From Chlorocebus sabaeus (taxonomy: Eukaryota > Chordata > Mammalia > Primates > Cercopithecidae), in contig NW_027327640.1 of NCBI RefSeq assembly GCF_047675955.1, forward strand, positions 186,001-250,000: a stretch of DNA of 64,000 nucleotides, in the 5' to 3' direction. Numbering within the stretch: the stretch's first letter is position 1; the number at the start of each line of letters is the position of its first letter. The notes under the pieces are model-generated. The model had not been told where the DNA came from. It searched no databases and saw only the letters and a program-made list of their open reading frames with translations. Shown here in pieces: positions 39,170 through 52,591 of this stretch. The position numbers and the translations under genes are program-made.

Positions 39170-39696
39170 GAGGTGAATTAACAGAACACAGAGCAGTTTC
39201 TCAGAAAGCTTCTTTCCAGTTTTGAACGGAAGATATTTCCTTTTTCACCATAGCCCTCTATGGGCTTCCAAATATCCCTTTGCCAATTCCACAAGAACAG
39301 CCTTAGCGAAAGGCTTCTTGAAGGGAAAGATGTAACTCTGTGAGATGAATTAACAGAACACAGAGCAGTTTCTCAGAAAGCTTCTTTCCAGTTTTGAACG
39401 GAAGATATTTCCTTTTTCACCATAGCCCTCTATGGGCTTCCAAATATCCCTTTGCCAATTCCACAAGAACAGCCTTAGCGAAAGGCTTCTTGAAGGGAAA
39501 GATGTAAGTCTGTGAGATGAATTAACAGAACACAGAGCAGTTTCTCAGAAAGCTTCTTTCCAGTTTTGAACGGAAGATATTTCCTTTTTCACCATAGCCC
39601 TCTATGGGCTTCCAAATATCCCTTTGCCAATTCCACAAGAACAGCCTTAGCGAAAGGCTTCTTGAAGGGAAAGATGTAACTCTGTGAGATGAATTA

Positions 39697-40039
39697 ACAG
39701 AACACAGAGCAGTTTCTCGAAAGCTTCTTTCCAGTTTTGAACGGAAGATATTTCCTTTTTCACCATAGCCCTCTATGGGCTTCCAAATATCCCTTTGCCA
39801 ATTCCACAAGAACAGCCTTAGCGAAAGGCTTCTTGAAGGGAAAAATGTAACTTCTGTGAGATGAATTAACAGAACACTGAGCAGTTTCTCAGAAAGCTTC
39901 TTCCAGTTTTGAACGGAAGATATTTCCTTTTTCACCATAGCCCTCTATGGGCTTCCAAATATCCCTTTGCCAATTCCACAAGAACAGCCTTAGCGAAAGG
40001 CTTCTTGAAGGGAAAGATGTAACTCTGTGAGATGAATTA
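39697..40039 (+). repeat. Adjacent monomers with three separate single-base indels
   Basis: The first monomer (39697-39868) has lost A23 but gained a T near 39852 (AACTTCTGTG), so it is 172 bp again. The next (39869-40039) has lost a T in AGCTTCTTCCAG near 39900 and is 171 bp by a different route. The same pair also carries AAAAATG and CACTGAG. Such clustering is unusual in this array, where indels are otherwise almost all of one kind. Confidence 0.85.
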
Positions 40040-40814
40040 ACAGAACACAGAGCAGTTTCTCAGAAAGCTTCTTTCCAGTTTTGAACGGAAGATATTTCCT
40101 TTTTCACCATAGCCCTCTATGGGCTTCCAAATATCCCTTTGCCAATTCCACAAGAACAGCCTTAGCGAAAGGCTTCTTGAAGGGAAAGATGTAACTCTGT
40201 GAGATGAATTAACAGAACACAGAGCAGTTTCTCAGAAAGCTTCTTTCCAGTTTTGAACGGAAGATATTTCCTTTTTCACCATAGCCCTCTATGGGCTTCC
40301 AAATATCCCTTTGCCAATTCCACAAGAACAGCCTTAGCGAAAGGCTTCTTGAAGGGAAAGATGTAACTCTGTGAGATGAATTAACAGAACACAGAGCAGT
40401 TTCTCAGAAAGCTTCTTTCCAGTTTTGAACGGAAGATATTTCCTTTTTCACCATAGCCCTCTATGGGCTTCCAAATATCCCTTTGCCAATTCCACAAGAA
40501 CAGCCTTAGCGAAAGGCTTCTTGAAGGGAAAGATGTAACTCTGTGAGATGAATTAACAGAACACAGAGCAGTTTCTCAGAAAGCTTCTTTCCAGTTTTGA
40601 ACGGAAGATATTTCCTTTTTCACCATAGCCCTCCATGGGCTTCCAAATATCCCTTTGCCAATTCCACAAGAACAGCCTTAGCGAAAGGCTTCTTGAAGGG
40701 AAAGATGTAACTCTGTGAGATGAATTAACAGAACACAGAGCAGTTTCTCAGAAAGCTTCTTTCCAGTTTTGAACGGAAGATATTTCCTTTTTCACCATAG
40801 CCCTCTATGGGCTT

Positions 40815-41610
40815 GCAAATATCCCTTTGCCAATTCCACAAGAACAGCCTTAGCGAAAGGCTTCTTGAAGGGAAAGATGTTACTCTGTGAGATGAATTAG
40901 CCGAACACAGAGCAGTTTCTCAGAAAGCTTCTTTCCAGTTTTGAACGGAAGATATTTCCTTTTTCACCATAGCCCTCTATGGGCTTCCAAATATCCCTTT
41001 GCCAATTCCACAAGAACAGCCTTAGCGAAAGGCTTCTTGAAGGGAAAGATGTAACTCTGTGAGATGAATTAACAGAACACAGAGCAGTTTCTCAGAAAGC
41101 TTCTTTCCAGTTTTGAACGGAAGATATTTCCTTTTTCACCATAGCCCTCTATGGGCTTCCAAATATCCCTTTGCCAATTCCACAAGAACAGCCTTAGCGA
41201 AAGGCTTCTTGAAGGGAAAGATGTAAGTCTGTGAGATGAATTAACAGAACACAGAGCAGTTTCTCAGAAAGCTTCTTTCCAGTTTTGAACGGAAGATATT
41301 TCCTTTTTCACCATAGCCCTCTATGGGCTTCCAAATATCCCTTTGCCAATTCCACAAGAACAGCCTTAGCGAAAGGCTTCTTGAAGGGAAAGATGTAACT
41401 CTGTGAGATGAATTAACAGAACACAGAGCAGTTTCTCAGAAAGCTTCTTTCCAGTTTTGAACGGAAGATATTTCCTTTTTCACCATAGCCCTCTATGGGC
41501 TTCCAAATATCCCTTTGCCAATTCCACAAGAACAGCCTTAGCGAAAGGCTTCTTGAAGGGAAAGATGTAACTCTGTGAGATGAATTAACAGAACACAGAG
41601 CAGTTTCTCG
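40815..41610 (+). repeat. Four-marker cassette, full instance 4
   Basis: TTGCAAAT at 40815, TTAGCCG near 40900, GTAAG at 41227 and TCTCG at 41610 keep the exact spacing, more than 9 kb beyond copy C. A private GATGTTACTC near 40881 marks this instance. Confidence 0.88.
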
Positions 41611-44600
41611 AAAGCTTCTTTCCAGTTTTGAACGGAAGATATTTCCTTTTTCACCATAGCCCTCTATGGGCTTCCAAATATCCCTTTGCCAATTCCACAA
41701 GAACAGCCTTAGCGAAAGGCTTCTTGAAGGGAAAGATGTAACTCTGTGAGATGAATTAACAGAACACAGAGCAGTTTCTCAGAAAGCTTCTTTCCAGTTT
41801 TGAACGGAAGATATTTCCTTTTTCACCATAGCCCTCTATGGGCTTCCAAATATCCCTTTGCCAATTCCACAAGAACAGCCTTAGCGAAAGGCTTCTTGAA
41901 GGGAAAGATGTAACTCTGTGAGATGAATTAACAGAACACAGAGCAGTTTCTCAGAAAGCTTCTTTCCAGTTTTGAACGGAAGATATTTCCTTTTTCACCA
42001 TAGCCCTCTATGGGCTTCCAAATATCCCTTTGCCAATTCCACAAGAACAGCCTTAGCGAAAGGCTTCTTGAAGGGAAAGATGTAACTCTGTGAGATGAAT
42101 TAACAGAACACAGAGCAGTTTCTCAGAAAGCTTCTTTCCAGTTTTGAACGGAAGATATTTCCTTTTTCACCATAGCCCTCTATGGGCTTCCAAATATCCC
42201 TTTGCCAATTCCACAAGAACAGCCTTAGCGAAAGGCTTCTTGAAGGGAAAGATGTAACTCTGTGAGATGAATTAACAGAACACAGAGCAGTTTCTCAGAA
42301 AGCTTCTTTCCAGTTTTGAACGGAAGATATTTCCTTTTTCACCATAGCCCTCTATGGGCTTCCAAATATCCCTTTGCCAATTCCACAAGAACAGCCTTAG
42401 CGAAAGGCTTCTTGAAGGGAAAGATGTAACTCTGTGAGATGAATTAACAGAACACAGAGCAGTTTCTCAGAAAGCTTCTTTCCAGTTTTGAACGGAAGAT
42501 ATTTCCTTTTTCACCATAGCCCTCTATGGGCTTCCAAATATCCCTTTGCCAATTCCACAAGAACAGCCTTAGCGAAAGGCTTCTTGAAGGGAAAGATGTA
42601 ACTCTGTGAGGTGAATTAACAGAACACAGAGCAGTTTCTCAGAAAGCTTCTTTCCAGTTTTGAACGGAAGATATTTCCTTTTTCACCATAGCCCTCTATG
42701 GGCTTCCAAATATCCCTTTGCCAATTCCACAAGAACAGCCTTAGCGAAAGGCTTCTTGAAGGGAAAGATGTAACTCTGTGAGATGAATTAACAGAACACA
42801 GAGCAGTTTCTCAGAAAGCTTCTTTCCAGTTTTGAACGGAAGATATTTCCTTTTTCACCATAGCCCTCTATGGGCTTCCAAATATCCCTTTGCCAATTCC
42901 ACAAGAACAGCCTTAGCGAAAGGCTTCTTGAAGGGAAAGATGTAACTCTGTGAGATGAATTAACAGAACACAGAGCAGTTTCTCAGAAAGCTTCTTTCCA
43001 GTTTTGAACGGAAGATATTTCCTTTTTCACCATAGCCCTCTATGGGCTTCCAAATATCCCTTTGCCAATTCCACAAGAACAGCCTTAGCGAAAGGCTTCT
43101 TGAAGGGAAAGATGTAACTCTGTGAGATGAATTAACAGAACACAGAGCAGTTTCTCAGAAAGCTTCTTTCCAGTTTTGAACGGAAGATATTTCCTTTTTC
43201 ACCATAGCCCTCTATGGGCTTCCAAATATCCCTTTGCCAATTCCACAAGAACAGCCTTAGCGAAAGGCTTCTTGAAGGGAAAGATGTAACTCTGTGAGAT
43301 GAATTAACAGAACACAGAGCAGTTTCTCAGAAAGCTTCTTTCCAGTTTTGAACGGAAGATATTTCCTTTTTCACCATAGCCCTCTATGGGCTTCCAAATA
43401 TCCCTTTGCCAATTCCACAAGAACAGCCTTAGCGAAAGGCTTCTTGAAGGGAAAGATGTAACTCTGTGAGATGAATTAACAGAACACAGAGCAGTTTCTC
43501 AGAAAGCTTCTTTCCAGTTTTGAACGGAAGATATTTCCTTTTTCACCATAGCCCTCTATGGGCTTCCAAATATCCCTTTGCCAATTCCACAAGAACAGCC
43601 TTAGCGAAAGGCTTCTTGAAGGGAAAGATGTAACTCTGTGAGATGAATTAACAGAACACAGAGCAGTTTCTCAGAAAGCTTCTTTCCAGTTTTGAACGGA
43701 AGATATTTCCTTTTTCACCATAGCCCTCTATGGGCTTCCAAATATCCCTTTGCCAATTCCACAAGAACAGCCTTAGCGAAAGGCTTCTTGAAGGGAAAGA
43801 TGTAACTCTGTGAGGTGAATTAACAGAACACAGAGCAGTTTCTCAGAAAGCTTCTTTCCAGTTTTGAACGGAAGATATTTCCTTTTTCACCATAGCCCTC
43901 TATGGGCTTCCAAATATCCCTTTGCCAATTCCACAAGAACAGCCTTAGCGAAAGGCTTCTTGAAGGGAAAGATGTAACTCTGTGAGATGAATTAACAGAA
44001 CACAGAGCAGTTTCTCAGAAAGCTTCTTTCCAGTTTTGAACGGAAGATATTTCCTTTTTCACCATAGCCCTCTATGGGCTTCCAAATATCCCTTTGCCAA
44101 TTCCACAAGAACAGCCTTAGCGAAAGGCTTCTTGAAGGGAAAGATGTAACTCTGTGAGATGAATTAACAGAACACAGAGCAGTTTCTCAGAATGCTTCTT
44201 TCCAGTTTTGAACGGAAGATATTTCCTTTTTCACCATAGCCCTCTATGGGCTTCCAAATATCCCTTTGCCAATTCCACAAGAACAGCCTTAGCGAAAGGC
44301 TTCTTGAAGGGAAAGATGTAACTCTGTGAGATGAATTAACAGAACACAGAGCAGTTTCTCGAAAGCTTCTTTCCAGTTTTGAACGGAAGATATTTCCTTT
44401 TTCACCATAGCCCTCTATGGGCTTCCAAATATCCCTTTGCCAATTCCACAAGAACAGCCTTAGCGAAAGGCTTCTTGAAGGGAAAAATGTAACTCTGTGA
44501 GATGAATTAACAGAACACTGAGCAGTTTCTCAGAAAGCTTCTTTCCAGTTTTGAACGGAAGATATTTCCTTTTTCACCATAGCCCTCTATGGGCTTCCAA

Positions 44601-47348
44601 ATATCCCTTTGCCAATTCCACAAGAACAGCCTTAGCGAAAGGCTTCTTGAAGGGAAAGATGTAACTCTGTGAGATGAATTAACAGAACACAGAGCAGTTT
44701 CTCAGAAAGCTTCTTTCCAGTTTTGAACGGAAGATATTTCCTTTTTCACCATAGCCCTCTATGGGCTTCCAAATATCCCTTTGCCAATTCCACAAGAACA
44801 GCCTTAGCGAAAGGCTTCTTGAAGGGAAAGATGTAACTCTGTGAGATGAATTAACAGAACACAGAGCAGTTTCTCAGAAAGCTTCTTTCCAGTTTTGAAC
44901 GGAAGATATTTCCTTTTTCACCATAGCCCTCTATGGGCTTCCAAATATCCCTTTGCCAATTCCACAAGAACAGCCTTAGCGAAAGGCTTCTTGAAGGGAA
45001 AGATGTAACTCTGTGAGATGAATTAACAGAACACAGAGCAGTTTCTCAGAAAGCTTCTTTCCAGTTTTGAACGGAAGATATTTCCTTTTTCACCATAGCC
45101 CTCTATGGGCTTCCAAATATCCCTTTGCCAATTCCACAAGAACAGCCTTAGCGAAAGGCTTCTTGAAGGGAAAGATGTAACTCTGTGAGATGAATTAACA
45201 GAACACAGAGCAGTTTCTCAGAAAGCTTCTTTCCAGTTTTGAACGGAAGATATTTCCTTTTTCACCATAGCCCTCTATGGGCTTCCAAATATCCCTTTGC
45301 CAATTCCACAAGAACAGCCTTAGCGAAAGGCTTCTTGAAGGGAAAGATGTAAGTCTGTGAGATGAATTAACAGAACACAGAGCAGTTTCTCAGAAAGCTT
45401 CTTTCCAGTTTTGAACGGAAGATATTTCCTTTTTCACCATAGCCCACTATGGGCTTCCAAATATCCCTTTGCCAACTCCACAAGAACAGCCTTAGCGAAA
45501 GGCTTCTTGAAGGGAAAGATGTAACTCTGTGAGATGAATTAATAGAACACAGAGCAGTTTCTCAGAAAGCTTCTTTCCAGTTTTGAACGGAAGATATTTC
45601 CTTTTTCACCATAGCCCTCTATGGGCTTCCAAATATCCCTTTGCCAATTCCACAAGAACAGCCTTAGCGAAAGGCTTCTTGAAGGGAAAGATGTAACTCT
45701 GTGAGATGAATTAACAGAACACAGAGCAGTTTCTCAGAAAGCTTCTTTCCAGTTTTGAACGGAAGATATTTCCTTTTTCACCATAGCCCTCTATGGGCTT
45801 CCAAATATCCCTTTGCCAATTCCACAAGAACAGCCTTAGCGAAAGGCTTCTTGAAGGGAAAGATGTAACTCTGTGAGATGAATTAACAGAACACAGAGCA
45901 GTTTCTCAGAAAGCTTCTTTCCAGTTTTGAACGGAAGATATTTCCTTTTTCACCATAGCCCTCTATGGGCTTCCAAATATCCCTTTGCCAATTCCGCAAG
46001 AACAGCCTTAGCGAAAGGCTTGTTGAAGGGAAAGATGTAACTCTGTGAGATGAATTAACAGAACACTGAGCAGTTTCTCAGAAAGCTTCTTTCCAGTTTT
46101 GAACGGAAGATATTTCCTTTTTCACCATAGCCCTCTATGGGCTTCCAAATATCCCTTTGCCAATTCCACAAGAACAGCCTTAGCGAAAGGCTTCTTGAAG
46201 GGAAAGATGTAACTCTGTGAGATGAATTAACAGAACACAGAGCAGTTTCTCAGAAAGCTTCTTTCCAGTTTTGAACGGAAGATATTTCCTTTTTCACCAT
46301 AGCCCTCTATGGGCTTCCAAATATCCCTTTGCCAATTCCACAAGAACAGCCTTAGCGAAAGGCTTCTTGAAGGGAAAGATGTAACTCTGTGAGATGAATT
46401 AACAGAACACAGAGCAGTTTCTCAGAAAGCTTCTTTCCAGTTTTGAACGGAAGATATTTCCTTTTTCACCATAGCCCTCTATGGGCTTCCAAATATCCCT
46501 TTGCCAATTCCACAAGAACAGCCTTAGCGAAAGGCTTCTTGAAGGGAAAGATGTAACTCTGTGAGATGAATTAACAGAACACAGAGCAGTTTCTCAGAAA
46601 GCTTCTTTCCAGTTTTGAACGGAAGATATTTCCTTTTTCACCATAGCCCTCTATGGGCTTCCAAATATCCCTTTGCCAATTCCACAAGAACAGCCTTAGC
46701 GAAAGGCTTCTTGAAGGGAAAGATGTAAGTCTGTGAGATGAATTAACAGAACACAGAGCAGTTTCTCAGAAAGCTTCTTTCCAGTTTTGAACGGAAGATA
46801 TTTCCTTTTTCACCATAGCCCTCTATGGGCTTCCAAATATCCCTTTGCCAATTCCACAAGAACAGCCGTAGCGAAAGGCTTCTTGAAGGGAAAGATGTAA
46901 CTCTGTGAGATGAATTAACAGAACACAGAGCAGTTTCTCAGAAAGCTTCTTTCCAGTTTTGAACGGAAGATATTTCCTTTTTCACCATAGCCCTCTATGG
47001 GCTTCCAAATATCCCTTTGCCAATTCCACAAGAACAGCCTTAGCGAAAGGCTTCTTGAAGGGAAAGATGTAACTCTGTGAGATGAATTAACAGAACACAG
47101 AGCAGTTTCTCAGAAAGCTTCTTTCCAGTTTTGAACGGAAGATATTTCCTTTTTCACCATAGCCCTCTATGGGCTTCCAAATATCCCTTTGCCAATTCCA
47201 CAAGAACAGCCTTAGCGAAAGGCTTCTTGAAGGGAAAGATGTAACTCTGTGAGATGAATTAACAGAACACAGAGCAGTTTCTCAGAAAGCTTCTTTCCAG
47301 TTTTGAACGGAAGATATTTCCTTTTTCACCATAGCCCTCTATGGGCTT

Positions 47349-48144
47349 GCAAATATCCCTTTGCCAATTCCACAAGAACAGCCTTAGCGAAAGGCTTCTT
47401 GAAGGGAAAGATGTAACTCTGTGAGATGAATTAGCCGAACACAGAGCAGTTTCTCAGAAAGCTTCTTTCCAGTTTTGAACGGAAGATATTTCCTTTTTCA
47501 CCATAGCCCTCTATGGGCTTCCAAATATCCCTTTGCCAATTCCACAAGAACAGCCTTAGCGAAAGGCTTCTTGAAGGGAAAGATGTAACTCTGTGAGATG
47601 AATTAACAGAACACAGAGCAGTTTCTCAGAAAGCTTCTTTCCAGTTTTGAACGGAAGATATTTCCTTTTTCACCATAGCCCTCTATGGGCTTCCAAATAT
47701 CCCTTTGCCAATTCCACAAGAACAGCCTTAGCGAAAGGCTTCTTGAAGGGAAAGATGTAAGTCTGTGAGATGAATTAACAGAACACAGAGCAGTTTCTCA
47801 GAAAGCTTCTTTCCAGTTTTGAACGGAAGATATTTCCTTTTTCACCATAGCCCTCTATGGGCTTCCAAATATCCCTTTGCCAATTCCACAAGAACAGCCT
47901 TAGCGAAAGGCTTCTTGAAGGGAAAGATGTAACTCTGTGAGATGAATTAACAGAACACAGAGCAGTTTCTCAGAAAGCTTCTTTCCAGTTTTGAACGGAA
48001 GATATTTCCTTTTTCACCATAGCCCTCTATGGGCTTCCAAATATCCCTTTGCCAATTCCACAAGAACAGCCTTAGCGAAAGGCTTCTTGAAGGGAAAGAT
48101 GTAACTCTGTGAGATGAATTAACAGAACACAGAGCAGTTTCTCG
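47349..48144 (+). repeat. Four-marker cassette, full instance 5
   Basis: TTGCAAAT at 47349, TTAGCCG at 47434, GTAAG at 47761 and TCTCG at 48144 again give offsets of 85, 412 and 795 bp. The GTAAG/TCTCG half alone, 383 bp apart, also occurs at 36070/36453 and 49308/49691. Confidence 0.88.
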
Positions 48145-50637
48145 AAAGCTTCTTTCCAGTTTTGAACGGAAGATATTTCCTTTTTCACCGTAGCCCTCTA
48201 TGGGCTTCCAAATATCCCTTTGCCAATTCCACAAGAACAGCCTTAGCGAAAGGCTTCTTGAAGGGAAAGATGTAACTCTGTGAGATGAATTAACAGAACA
48301 CAGAGCAGTTTCTCAGAAAGCTTCTTTCCAGTTTTGAACGGAAGATATTTCCTTTTTCACCATAGCCCTCTATGGGCTTCCAAATATCCCTTTGCCAATT
48401 CCACAAGAACAGCCTTAGCGAAAGGCTTCTTGAAGGGAAAGATGTAACTCTGTGAGATGAATTAACAGAACACAGAGCAGTTTCTCAGAAAGCTTCTTTC
48501 CAGTTTTGAACGGAAGATATTTCCTTTTTCACCATAGCCCTCTATGGGCTTCCAAATATCCCTTTGCCAATTCCACAAGAACAGCCTTAGCGAAAGGCTT
48601 CTTGAAGGGAAAGATGTAACTCTGTGAGATGAATTAACAGAACACAGAGCAGTTTCTCAGAAAGCTTCTTTCCAGTTTTGAACGGAAGATATTTCCTTTT
48701 TCACCATAGCCCTCTATGGGCTTCCAAATATCCCTTTGCCAATTCCACAAGAACAGCCTTAGCGAAAGGCTTCTTGAAGGGAAAGATGTAACTCTGTGAG
48801 ATGAATTAACAGAACACAGAGCAGTTTCTCAGAAAGCTTCTTTCCAGTTTTGAACGGAAGATATTTCCTTTTTCACCATAGCCCTCTATGGGCTTCCAAA
48901 TATCCCTTTGCCAATTCCACAAGAACAGCCTTAGCGAAAGGCTTCTTGAAGGGAAAGATGTAACTCTGTGAGATGAATTAACAGAACACAGAGCAGTTTC
49001 TCAGAAAGCTTCTTTCCAGTTTTGAACGGAAGATATTTCCTTTTTCACCATAGCCCTCTATGGGCTTCCAAATATCCCTTTGACAATTCCACAAGAACAG
49101 ACTTAGCGAAAGGCTTCTTGAAGGGAAAGATGTAACTCTGTGAGATGAATTAACAGAACACAGAGCAGTTTCTCAGAAAGCTTCTTTCCAGTTTTGAACG
49201 GAAGATATTTCCTTTTTCACCATAGCCCTCTATGGGCTTCCAAATATCCCTTTGCCAATTCCACAAGAACAGCCTTAGCGAAAGGCTTCTTGAAGGGAAA
49301 GATGTAAGTCTGTGAGATGAATTAACAGAACACAGAGCAGTTTCTCAGAAAGCTTCTTTCCAGTTTTGAACGGAAGATATTTCCTTTTTCACCATAGCCC
49401 TCTATGGGCTTCCAAATATCCCTTTGCCAATTCCACAAGAACAGCCTTAGCGAAAGGCTTCTTGAAGGGAAAGATGTAACTCTGTGAGATGAATTAACAG
49501 AACACAGAGCAGTTTCTCAGAAAGCTTCTTTCCAGTTTTGAACGGAAGATATTTCCTTTTTCACCATAGCCCTCTATGGGCTTCCAAATATCCCTTTGCC
49601 AATTCCACAAGAACAGCCTTAGCGAAAGGCTTCTTGAAGGGAAAGATGTAACTCTGTGAGATGAATTAACAGAACACAGAGCAGTTTCTCGAAAGCTTCT
49701 TTGCAGTTTTGAACGGAAGATATTTCCTTTTTCACCATAGCCCTCTATGGGCTTCCAAATATCCCTTTGCCAATTCCACAAGAACAGCCTTAGCGAAAGG
49801 CTTCTTGAAGGGAAAGATGTAACTCTGTGAGATGAATTAACAGAACACAGAGCAGTTTCTCAGAAAGCTTCTTTCCAGTTTTGAACGGAAGATATTTCCT
49901 TTTTCACCATAGCCCTCTATGGGCTTCCAAATATCCCTTTGCCAATTACACAAGAACAGCCTTAGCGAAAGGCTTCTTGAAGGGAAAGATGTAACACTGT
50001 GAGATGAATTAACAGAACACAGAGCAGTTTCTCAGAAAGCTTCTTTCCAGTTTTGAACGGAAGATATTTCCTTTTTCACCATAGCCCTCTATGGGCTTCC
50101 AAATATCCCTTTGCCAATTCCACAAGAACAGCCTTAGCGAAAGGCTTCTTGAAGGGAAAGATGTAAGTCTGTGAGATGAATTAACAGAACACAGAGCAGT
50201 TTCTCAGAAAGCTTCTTTCCAGTTTTGAACGGAAGATATTTCCTTTTTCACCATAGCCCTCTATGGGCTTCCAAATATCCCTTTGCCAATTCCACAAGAA
50301 CAGCCTTAGCGAAAGGCTTCTTGAAGGGAAAGATGTAACTCTGTGAGATGAATTAACAGAACACAGAGCAGTTTCTCAGAAAGCTTCTTTCCAGTTTTGA
50401 ACGGAAGATATTTCCTTTTTCACCATAGCCCTCTATGGGCTTCCAAATATCCCTTTGCCAATTCCACAAGAACAGCCTTAACGAAAGGCTTCTTGAAGGG
50501 AAAGATGTAACTCTGTGAGATGAATTAACAGAACACAGAGCAGTTTCTCAGAAAGCTTCTTTCCAGTTTTGAACGGAAGATATTTCCTTTTTCACCATAG
50601 CCCTCTATGGGCTTCCAAATATCCCTTTGCCAATTCC

Positions 50638-51904
50638 GCAAGAACAGCCTTAGCGAAAGGCTTCTTGAAGGGAAAGATGTAACTCTGTGAGATGAATTAA
50701 CAGAACACTGAGCAGTTTCTCAGAAAGCTTCTTTCCAGTTTTGAACGGAAGATATTTCCTTTTTCACCATAGCCCTCTATGGGCTTCCAAATATCCCTTT
50801 GCCAATTCCACAAGAACAGCCTTAGCGAAAGGCTTCTTGAAGGGAAAGATGTAACTCTGTGAGATGAATTAACAGAACACAGAGCAGTTTCTCAGAAAGC
50901 TTCTTTCCAGTTTTGAACGGAAGATATTTCCTTTTTCACCATAGCCCTCTATGGGCTTCCAAATATCCCTTTGCCAATTCCACAAGAACAGCCTTAGCGA
51001 AAGGCTTCTTGAAGGGAAAGATGTAACTCTGTGAGATGAATTAACAGAACACAGAGCAGTTTCTCAGAAAGCTTCTTTCCAGTTTTGAACGGAAGATATT
51101 TCCTTTTTCACCATAGCCCTCTATGGGCTTCCAAATATCCCTTTGCCAATTCCACAAGAACAGCCTTAGCGAAAGGCTTCTTGAAGGGAAAGATGTAACT
51201 CTGTGAGATGAATTAACAGAACACAGAGCAGTTTCTCAGAAAGCTTCTTTCCAGTTTTGAACGGAAGATATTTCCTTTTTCACCATAGCCCTCTATGGGC
51301 TTCCAAATATCCCTTTGCCAATTCCACAAGAACAGCCTTAACGAAAGGCTTCTTGAAGGGAAAGATGTAACTCTGTGAGATGAATTAACAGAACACAGAG
51401 CAGTTTCTCAGAAAGCTTCTTTCCAGTTTTGAACGGAAGATATTTCCTTTTTCACCATAGCCCTCTATGGGCTTCCAAATATCCCTTTGCCAATTCCACA
51501 AGAACAGCCTTAGCGAAAGGCTTCTTGAAGGGAAAGATGTAACTCTGTGAGATGAATTAACAGAACACAGAGCAGTTTCTCAGAAAGCTTCTTTCCAGTT
51601 TTGAACGGAAGATATTTCCTTTTTCACCATAGCCCTCTATGGGCTTCCAAATATCCCTTTGCCAATTCCACAAGAACAGCCTTAGCGAAAGGCTTCTTGA
51701 AGGGAAAGATGTAACTCTGTGAGATGAATTAACAGAACACAGAGCAGTTTCTCAGAAAGCTTCTTTCCAGTTTTGAACGGAAGATATTTCCTTTTTCACC
51801 ATAGCCCTCTATGGGCTTCCAAATATCCCTTTGCCAATTCCACAAGAACAGCCTTAGCGAAAGGCTTCTTGAAGGGAAAGATGTAACTCTGTGAGATGAA
51901 TTAG
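50638..51904 (+). repeat. Long-range duplicated segment, left copy
   Basis: TTCCGCAAG at 50638, CACTGAG at 50709, CTTAACG at 51341 and TTAGCCG at 51904 all recur 8426 bp to the right, which is 49 monomers minus two bases. CTTAACG also occurs at 50481, 860 bp (five monomers) before 51341, pointing to an additional local duplication. Confidence 0.85.
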
Positions 51905-52591
51905 CCGAACACAGAGCAGTTTCTCAGAAAGCTTCTTTCCAGTTTTGAACGGAAGATATTTCCTTTTTCACCATAGCCCTCTATGGGCTTCCAAATATCC
52001 CTTTGCCAATTCCACAAGAACAGCCTTAGCGAAAGGCTTCTTGAAGGGAAAGATGTAACTCTGTGAGATGAATTAACAGAACACAGAGCAGTTTCTCAGA
52101 AAGCTTCTTTCCAGTTTTGAACTGAAGATATTTCCTTTTTCACCATAGCCCTCTATGGGCTTCCAAATATCCCTTTGCCAATTCCACAAGAACAGCCTTA
52201 GCGAAAGGCTTCTTGAAGGGAAAGATGTAACTCTGTGAGATGAATTAACAGAACACAGAGCAGTTTCTCAGAAAGCTTCTTTCCAGTTTTGAACGGAAGA
52301 TATTTCCTTTTTCACCATAGCCCTCTATGGGCTTCCAAATATCCCTTTGCCAATTCCACAAGAACAGCCTTAGCGAAAGGCTTCTTGAAGGGAAAGATGT
52401 AACTCTGTGAGATGAATTAACAGAACACAGAGCAGTTTCTCAGAAAGCTTCTTTCCAGTTTTGAACGGAAGATATTTCCTTTTTCACCATAGCCCTCTAT
52501 GGGCTTCCAAATATCCCTTTGCCAATTCCACAAGAACAGCCTTAGCGAAAGGCTTCTTGAAGGGAAAGATGTAACTCTGTGAGATGAATTA

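Larger units (their letters stand above)
40040..50637 (+). repeat. Near-consensus monomers with two full cassettes
   Basis: About 62 monomers lie here. Besides the cassettes at 40815 and 47349, markers include GAGGTG at 42608 and 43812, CAGAATGCTT near 44191, CCCACTATG with CCAACTCC at 45446-45477, TTCCGCAAG at 45996, CCGTAGCG near 46868, CACCGTAG near 48190, TTGACAATT with CAGACTTAG near 49083-49101, TTTGCAG near 49703 and AATTACACA near 49948. No gene or foreign element is visible. Confidence 0.85.

Noticed and set aside
39522..39938. A 138-codon minus-strand frame that does begin with ATG
   Set aside because: It is the same satellite translation, lengthened by the local single-base indels. 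The ATG is simply the complement of the pJ-alpha box in each monomer. There is no promoter, splice structure or coding signature.
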